Assembly (NCBI GenBank): GCA_050736615.1
Contig: JBOHWL010000126.1
Span: 1-8,838 of the forward strand
Direction: 5' to 3'
DNA length: 8,838 nt
Source of the DNA: JBOHWJ01 sp050736615
GTDB lineage: Bacteria; Desulfobacterota; Binatia; Binatales; Binataceae
A program made the position numbers and the translations under genes. The number at the start of each line of letters is the position of its first letter. Within the stretch, counting starts at the first letter, position 1. The notes below the pieces were generated by a model. The model was not told the DNA's origin and made no database searches. It saw nothing but the letters and a program-made list of their open reading frames with translations. Shown in pieces: positions 5,498 through 8,838 of the stretch.

Positions 5498-6628
5498 TCA
5501 GCGATGCGCGAACTTATTCTCGCAGTTGTTGCCGAACGTGAACGAGTAGAGCGAGACATTCGGTGTCGCCGCGTATAGCCGCAGCATATGTTCCCCGAAG
5601 GTCGGGTTGTTGACCACGTAGTACATGCGCTTGCCCTCCAGCATCAGGTAGGTCCGCCCCTGCTGGTCGGCTTTGACGTCCACGCCCAGCGCGTTGGCCG
5701 GCAGCGGTTTGCCGTCTTGCGTAATGTAGAGCGGCTGAGGCTTGCCGTTATCGGAGCCGGCCACCAGATAAACCGATTTGGCCTGGTAATGAAGCGCCAC
5801 CGAATCATCGAGCGCCTTTGAACTGCCGGCGTGGCGGACGAATTCCGCCCCGGCCAGCCAATTGCCGTTGAGCGCGAACTGATCGATCGGCAGGTCCTTG
5901 GGCGCGACGTAATCGACCGCCTGGGCGCGATCCTCACCGCCCGGATTGGCGTTGTTGAGTCCGCGCATGAAGCCCAGGTAGGTCTCGGGCGTCGAGCGAT
6001 GGCATACGCCGCCAAACATATCGGCGAATTCGTCGTTGGGAATGCGGTACTTGGCGGAACTGAAATCGAGTTTGGGATTAGCCTCCTTCAAAAGTGTTTG
6101 GATCTCGCGTTCGAAATCGCCGTAATCGCCTTCGCCGATATGGACGGCGGCAATCCGACCGTCCTTGTCGATCAAATAATCGGCGGGCCAGGCTTGATTA
6201 TGGAACGCGTTCCATACCGCGTAGTTATCATCGACCGCGATCGGAAAAGTGAAGCCGAAGCGCTTGACCGCGTCCTTAACGTTATTGACATTCTTGGCGA
6301 AGGCGAATTCCGGCGTATGCACGCCGATCACCTCCAGCCCCAACGGATGGTAAAGCGTGTGCCAGCGCCGCAGATAGGGAAACGTGCGAATACAATTGAT
6401 ACAGGTATAGTCCCAGAAATCGATCAGCACGACTTTGCCACGCAACTGCTGGAGCGTGAGCGGCGGCGAATTGAGCCAGATTTTGCAGGTGAAATTCGGC
6501 GCAGGAACGCGCTCGGCCTGGGTCGCGTAAGCGCGCGCGCTGGTGGTGAATGACAGGACCAGCACGAGCGCGGCCAACGTGGCGAGGACGGCGTACTTCA
6601 TCCCGGCGCGGCGCGTCACGGCTTTCAT
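5498..6628 (-). CDS. Exported thioredoxin-like protein, DipZ C-terminal type
   Basis: With the ATG at 6628 the product has 376 residues. It begins M-K-A-V-T-R-R-A-G-M-K-Y followed by a hydrophobic stretch and S-A-R-A, a signal peptide, so it should act in the periplasm. A start at 6601 would keep only the core signal peptide; 6637 is also possible. A TlpA/AhpC-type fold follows: F-W-D-Y-T-C-I-N-C-I-R gives the CxxC redox centre (Cys76, Cys79), and A-W-P-A-D-Y holds the cis-Pro (148). A second domain with T-P-E-T-Y-L-G, G-N-W, V-Y-L-V and Y-S-F-T-F-G matches the beta-sandwich attached to the redoxin domain in mycobacterial DipZ. The CcdA-like membrane part of DipZ is absent, so an electron donor must be encoded elsewhere. 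A cysteine-bearing tail (N-N-C-E-N-K-F-A-H-R) goes beyond the usual end. It is divergent from trxA. A role in periplasmic disulfide reduction or isomerisation is inferred from the family. Confidence 0.88.
   Translation of the reverse strand: MKAVTRRAGMKYAVLATLAALVLVLSFTTSARAYATQAERVPAPNFTCKIWLNSPPLTLQQLRGKVVLIDFWDYTCINCIRTFPYLRRWHTLYHPLGLEVIGVHTPEFAFAKNVNNVKDAVKRFGFTFPIAVDDNYAVWNAFHNQAWPADYLIDKDGRIAAVHIGEGDYGDFEREIQTLLKEANPKLDFSSAKYRIPNDEFADMFGGVCHRSTPETYLGFMRGLNNANPGGEDRAQAVDYVAPKDLPIDQFALNGNWLAGAEFVRHAGSSKALDDSVALHYQAKSVYLVAGSDNGKPQPLYITQDGKPLPANALGVDVKADQQGRTYLMLEGKRMYYVVNNPTFGEHMLRLYAATPNVSLYSFTFGNNCENKFAHR
5499..5534 (-). repeat. Genic copy of the 36-base direct repeat
   Basis: This is the 3' end of the redoxin gene, repeated 115 bases away at 5384-5419 with two mismatches. 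One mismatch is silent within the shared frame; the sequences diverge immediately beyond both ends. Confidence 0.8.
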
Positions 6629-6673
6629 GCCTGTCATTGAAATGAGCAGGGGCAAGCCTTGTCAAGCCCGTCC

Positions 6674-6702
6674 TTGACTGCCAGCGATGCCGTACCTATT
6701 TT
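6674..6702 (+). promoter_or_regulatory. Sigma-70-like promoter of trxA
   Basis: TTGACT (6674-6679) and TATTTT (6697-6702) are spaced 17 bases apart and end 41 bases before the trxA start. TACTTT at 6703-6708 is an alternative -10. The divergent redoxin gene starts at 6628, so this short region probably also holds its promoter. Confidence 0.65.
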
Positions 6703-6743
6703 TACTTTGTAAAGGCGCAGGTGAGGAGAAGGAGTAGTTTTCT

Positions 6744-7076
6744 ATGGCAGGCGAAAATGTGACGCATGTGACTGACGCGAATTTCGAGCAGGAAGTAATG
6801 AAATCTCCCACCCCTGTGCTGGTGGACTTCTGGGCGCCGTGGTGCGCGCCATGCCGCGCGATCGCGCCGGTGGTCGAGGAGGTCGCCGGACAATATTCCG
6901 GCCGCCTCAAGGTGGTGAAACTCAACGTCGATGACAATCCGGAGGTTCCGGCCCGCTTTGGCGTGCGCGGGATTCCGAATCTCGTCATCATCAAAGACGG
7001 CCAGGTGCGTGAGCAGATCGTTGGCGCGGTTCCCAAGCAGCATCTGGTCAAGGCGGTCGATAGCGCGCTGGCCTGA
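6744..7076 (+). CDS. trxA: Thioredoxin
   Basis: This cytoplasmic dithiol oxidoreductase has 110 residues, the usual length for thioredoxin 1. It reduces disulfides in partner proteins and is recharged by thioredoxin reductase, which is not in this window. The active site is W-C-A-P-C (Cys34, Cys37) inside F-W-A-P-W-C-A-P-C-R; the common form is W-C-G-P-C, and Ala at this place is a known natural variant. The buried Asp28 is present. The cis-Pro loop reads G-I-P-N (Pro78) where G-I-P-T is usual. The start is well supported by AGGAGAAGGAG ending about eight bases before the ATG, and a good promoter lies upstream. It appears monocistronic: a long palindrome follows and the next gene is convergent. 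trxA is the family assignment; a paralogue elsewhere in the genome cannot be excluded. Confidence 0.95.
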   Translation: MAGENVTHVTDANFEQEVMKSPTPVLVDFWAPWCAPCRAIAPVVEEVAGQYSGRLKVVKLNVDDNPEVPARFGVRGIPNLVIIKDGQVREQIVGAVPKQHLVKAVDSALA

Positions 7077-7081
7077 ACCCC

Positions 7082-7227
7082 GGGGAACCTCTGCACAAAC
7101 CCATATGTCATTCTGAACGGAGTCCGCGAAGTGAAGAATCCCGGTGGAAAGCCCGTAAAATCGAAAGGATCCGGGATTCTTCGCTGCGCTCAGAATGACA
7201 GAATTACTCCTTGTGCGGAGCTTCCCT
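7082..7227. repeat. Long imperfect palindrome between trxA and cvpA
   Basis: The inner arms 7106-7144 and 7171-7200 are inverted copies with TGTCATTCTGA ends and a GAAGAATCCCGG core. They differ in the middle: 16 bases in the left arm, 7 in the right. An outer pair (7082-7098 against 7211-7227) matches at 14 of 17 positions. The whole could fold into one large cruciform or hairpin. Its place between two converging genes suits a transcription barrier for both. The short-arm/long-arm design is the same as in the element at 5104-5313, so I take them as one repeat family. Confidence 0.85.
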
Positions 7228-7259
7228 AGCGAGATAGCAACGCGGGTGAGCAACCCGGA

Positions 7260-7817
7260 CTACTTCTTAGTTGAGGGATCCGGGTTTTTTATCTGCTCCG
7301 TCCAGTAATCGAGCAGTTCGCCGCGTTTGCTCTCATAGACCTGCTCGAGCCGCGGCGGAATGAAGTCCAGCAACGCATGATTATAGGCCACCAGCCGCGG
7401 TGTCAGTTGCGACCGGCGCAGCATGCCGGTACGGACGGGCAGAGCCGCCGTCAGCATCACCACCGCCAGTCCGGCCACGACCGCGCCGATAGCCGCGCCA
7501 AGCACGACCCCGCCGAGACTGTCCAGCCAACCCAGATGAATCATGCGGCTTAGATTAATCACGCGTTGGCCGATGAATTCGACCGCGATTAAGGCCGCCA
7601 CGAACACCAGCACGTAGCCCAGTACCGCGGCGGCGTCCGCGCCGAGCGTGAACGATCGTTGCAACCACGCGCCGAGGTCAAGGTAATACGACGAGGCGAG
7701 GTAAATCGCGATTACCAACGCGAGAATCGAAGTGAGCATCCGGAGCGCGCCGCGGGCCAGGCCGTAGAGCGCGCCCAAACCGATAAGTGCCGCCAGCGCA
7801 TAGTCAAACGCGTTCAT
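7260..7817 (-). CDS. cvpA: CvpA family inner-membrane protein
   Basis: This 185-residue protein has four predicted membrane segments (about 4-22, 27-43, 61-83, 99-126) and the CvpA-typical stretch L-D-S-L-G-G-V-V-L-G-A-A-I-G before the last one. The soluble basic C-terminal tail (residues 127-185) ends in two lysines. CvpA proteins sit in the inner membrane; the E. coli member was named for colicin V production and is linked to purF expression and envelope stress, but the molecular role is not settled. The ATG at 7817 follows a weak G-rich site. No purF or mutS is adjacent here. It converges on trxA and diverges from tpiA, so it is probably transcribed alone. Confidence 0.88.
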   Translation of the reverse strand: MNAFDYALAALIGLGALYGLARGALRMLTSILALVIAIYLASSYYLDLGAWLQRSFTLGADAAAVLGYVLVFVAALIAVEFIGQRVINLSRMIHLGWLDSLGGVVLGAAIGAVVAGLAVVMLTAALPVRTGMLRRSQLTPRLVAYNHALLDFIPPRLEQVYESKRGELLDYWTEQIKNPDPSTKK

Positions 7818-7913
7818 CCCGCCCCCATCATCGGCCAGCCGGGCCGCGGCTCATTATTGCCGCAAATTCATGTCGCTGGTAGATCACACAAGATTGGAGC
7901 GTTCGTGATTTGC

Positions 7914-7963
7914 TGTCATTCCGCGCGCACTAGCGCATTGCTGGGACTCCGCACGGAATAACA
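7914..7963. repeat. Short inverted repeat between cvpA and tpiA
   Basis: TGTCATTCCGCGCG (7914-7927) and CGCACGGAATAACA (7950-7963) are inverted copies with 12 of 14 bases matching, around a 22-base centre. The TGTCATTC end resembles the ends of the two larger elements in this window. It lies in the divergent cvpA-tpiA region, close enough to tpiA to fall in or near its promoter or leader. Confidence 0.6.
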
Positions 7964-8011
7964 CAAAAGCCACAAAAGTCTAATTCAGCAATGCATTAAC
8001 GCGGAGGCGTG

Positions 8012-8779
8012 ATGCGGAAGAAACTTTTCGCTGGTAATTGGAAAATGAACCTGACGCCTAACGAAGGGCGCGTGTTGGTGATGGCGCTGCGGGCGGAATT
8101 GGACCGCAACGCCGATGTGCTCGCACGGGACCGCGAGGTGATGGTCGCGCCGCCCTTCCTGACCATTCCGGCGGTGTCACAGGAACTCGCGGGCTCGAAT
8201 ATCGCCTTGGGCGCGCAAAACGTTCATTTCGAACCCAAGGGTGCGTTTACCGGCGAGGTCTCCGCGCCGATGCTGCGGGCGTTCGGTGTGACTTACGTGA
8301 TTATCGGCCATTCCGAACGCCGGCATATCTTTCATGAAACCGATGAATTGATCGGCAAGCGCGTGGCCGCCGCCCTGGCCAACCGTTTGATTCCGATCCT
8401 GTGCGTGGGAGAAACCCTCGAGCAGCGTGACAGCGGCAAGAGCGTCACCGTGGTGCTGGGTCAGCTTCAGGCGGGATTGGCGCTAGCTGGAGCGAAAACA
8501 ACCGCCCCCGTGGTGATCGCCTACGAACCAGTCTGGGCGATCGGCACCGGCCGTAACGCTACGCCGGAGCAGGCGCAGGAAGTTCACGGCGCCATCCGCG
8601 AAGCCCTGAAGGATAAGCTTGGCGACGCCGCGGCGGTGCGGATTCTTTACGGCGGCAGCGTCAGCCCGGATAATGTTGACTCATTGATGGCGAAACCCGA
8701 TATTGACGGGGCTCTGGTCGGCGGGGCAAGCATAAAGGCTGACTCGTTCGCGCGTATCATCCGGGCGCGTGGCGGGTGA
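8012..8779 (+). CDS. tpiA: Triosephosphate isomerase
   Basis: This 255-residue cytoplasmic glycolytic and gluconeogenic enzyme interconverts dihydroxyacetone phosphate and glyceraldehyde 3-phosphate. All the catalytic parts are present: Lys11 in G-N-W-K-M-N, His100 in I-I-G-H-S-E-R-R, and the base Glu172 in A-Y-E-P-V-W-A-I-G-T-G, followed by the flexible loop. The phosphate-binding motifs Y-G-G-S-V (213-217) and V-G-G-A-S (236-240) are also there. Length is normal for the family. The start is taken as ATG 8012 because GGAGG at 8003-8007 is spaced four bases before it; the in-frame GTG at 8009 would be too close. The next gene begins 13 bases after the stop, so tpiA and secG form one unit, as in many bacteria. 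Confidence 0.98.
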   Translation: MRKKLFAGNWKMNLTPNEGRVLVMALRAELDRNADVLARDREVMVAPPFLTIPAVSQELAGSNIALGAQNVHFEPKGAFTGEVSAPMLRAFGVTYVIIGHSERRHIFHETDELIGKRVAAALANRLIPILCVGETLEQRDSGKSVTVVLGQLQAGLALAGAKTTAPVVIAYEPVWAIGTGRNATPEQAQEVHGAIREALKDKLGDAAAVRILYGGSVSPDNVDSLMAKPDIDGALVGGASIKADSFARIIRARGG

Positions 8780-8792
8780 CGCCGGGAGCGCG

Positions 8793-8838
8793 ATGGTTTC
8801 TATCGTAGTAGCGATTCACGTGGTCATTTGTATCGTCC
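8793..8838 (+). CDS. secG: Protein-export membrane subunit SecG, N-terminal fragment
   Basis: ATG at 8793 follows a GGGAG site and opens M-V-S-I-V-V-A-I-H-V-V-I-C-I-V, running off the right edge. A hydrophobic start with the I-H-V-V/L pattern directly behind tpiA is characteristic of secG, a small two-helix subunit of the SecYEG translocon in the inner membrane. Only 15 codons are visible, so the call rests on this short match and on gene order. Confidence 0.75.
   Translation, partial: MVSIVVAIHVVICIV

Noticed and set aside
6702..7253. Minus-strand 183-residue frame across trxA and the palindrome
   Set aside because: It reads through a certain thioredoxin gene and a repeat; no domain signature.
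1..8838. CRISPR arrays, tRNA/rRNA genes, transposases, toxin-antitoxin or defence genes
   Set aside because: Looked for on both strands; no regularly spaced repeats, cloverleaf-like sequence or recognisable protein motifs of these kinds were found.

Overview
The window looks like a piece of a moderately GC-rich Gram-negative chromosome. Secreted and periplasmic proteins carry normal signal peptides, the promoters are sigma-70-like, and tpiA is followed directly by secG. The amidohydrolase fragment, the class III-like zinc alcohol dehydrogenases and the DipZ-type redoxin would suit an uncultured soil proteobacterium or a Binatota/deltaproteobacterial-type lineage. That placement is a guess from general familiarity; nothing here fixes the taxon.

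Layout. (1) 2-239: the 3' end of an amidohydrolase gene and a clean rho-independent terminator. (2) 240-2346: a lower-GC accessory segment. A 656-bp gene-poor stretch with a good promoter-like sequence leads into a secreted trypsin-like serine protease gene. That gene is broken by two compensating frameshifts, and a short ORF resembling a small domain of the same protease family follows it. (3) 2571-4831, minus strand: two tandem zinc-dependent alcohol dehydrogenase paralogues, about 87% identical in protein. (4) 4832-5497: a non-coding stretch with a large inverted-repeat element and a duplicated copy of the neighbouring gene's 3' end. (5) 5498-7076: a secreted DipZ-C-terminal-like thiol-disulfide protein on the minus strand, divergent from a thioredoxin gene with a strong promoter. 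(6) 7077-7259: a second long palindromic element between the convergent trxA and cvpA. (7) 7260-8838: cvpA (minus), a short intergenic region with a third palindromic repeat, then tpiA and the first codons of secG.

How they work together. The two alcohol dehydrogenases probably form one transcription unit handling related alcohol/aldehyde substrates. The thioredoxin (cytoplasmic) and the DipZ-like protein (exported) are both thiol-disulfide proteins read from a shared divergent region. tpiA-secG is a common housekeeping neighbourhood.

I see no CRISPR array, rRNA, tRNA, transposase or defence system, and no convincing new multi-gene system. The parts most worth a second look are the broken protease with its downstream domain-like ORF, and the three inverted repeats, which share GTCATYC-type ends and, in the two larger ones, a short-arm/long-arm design.
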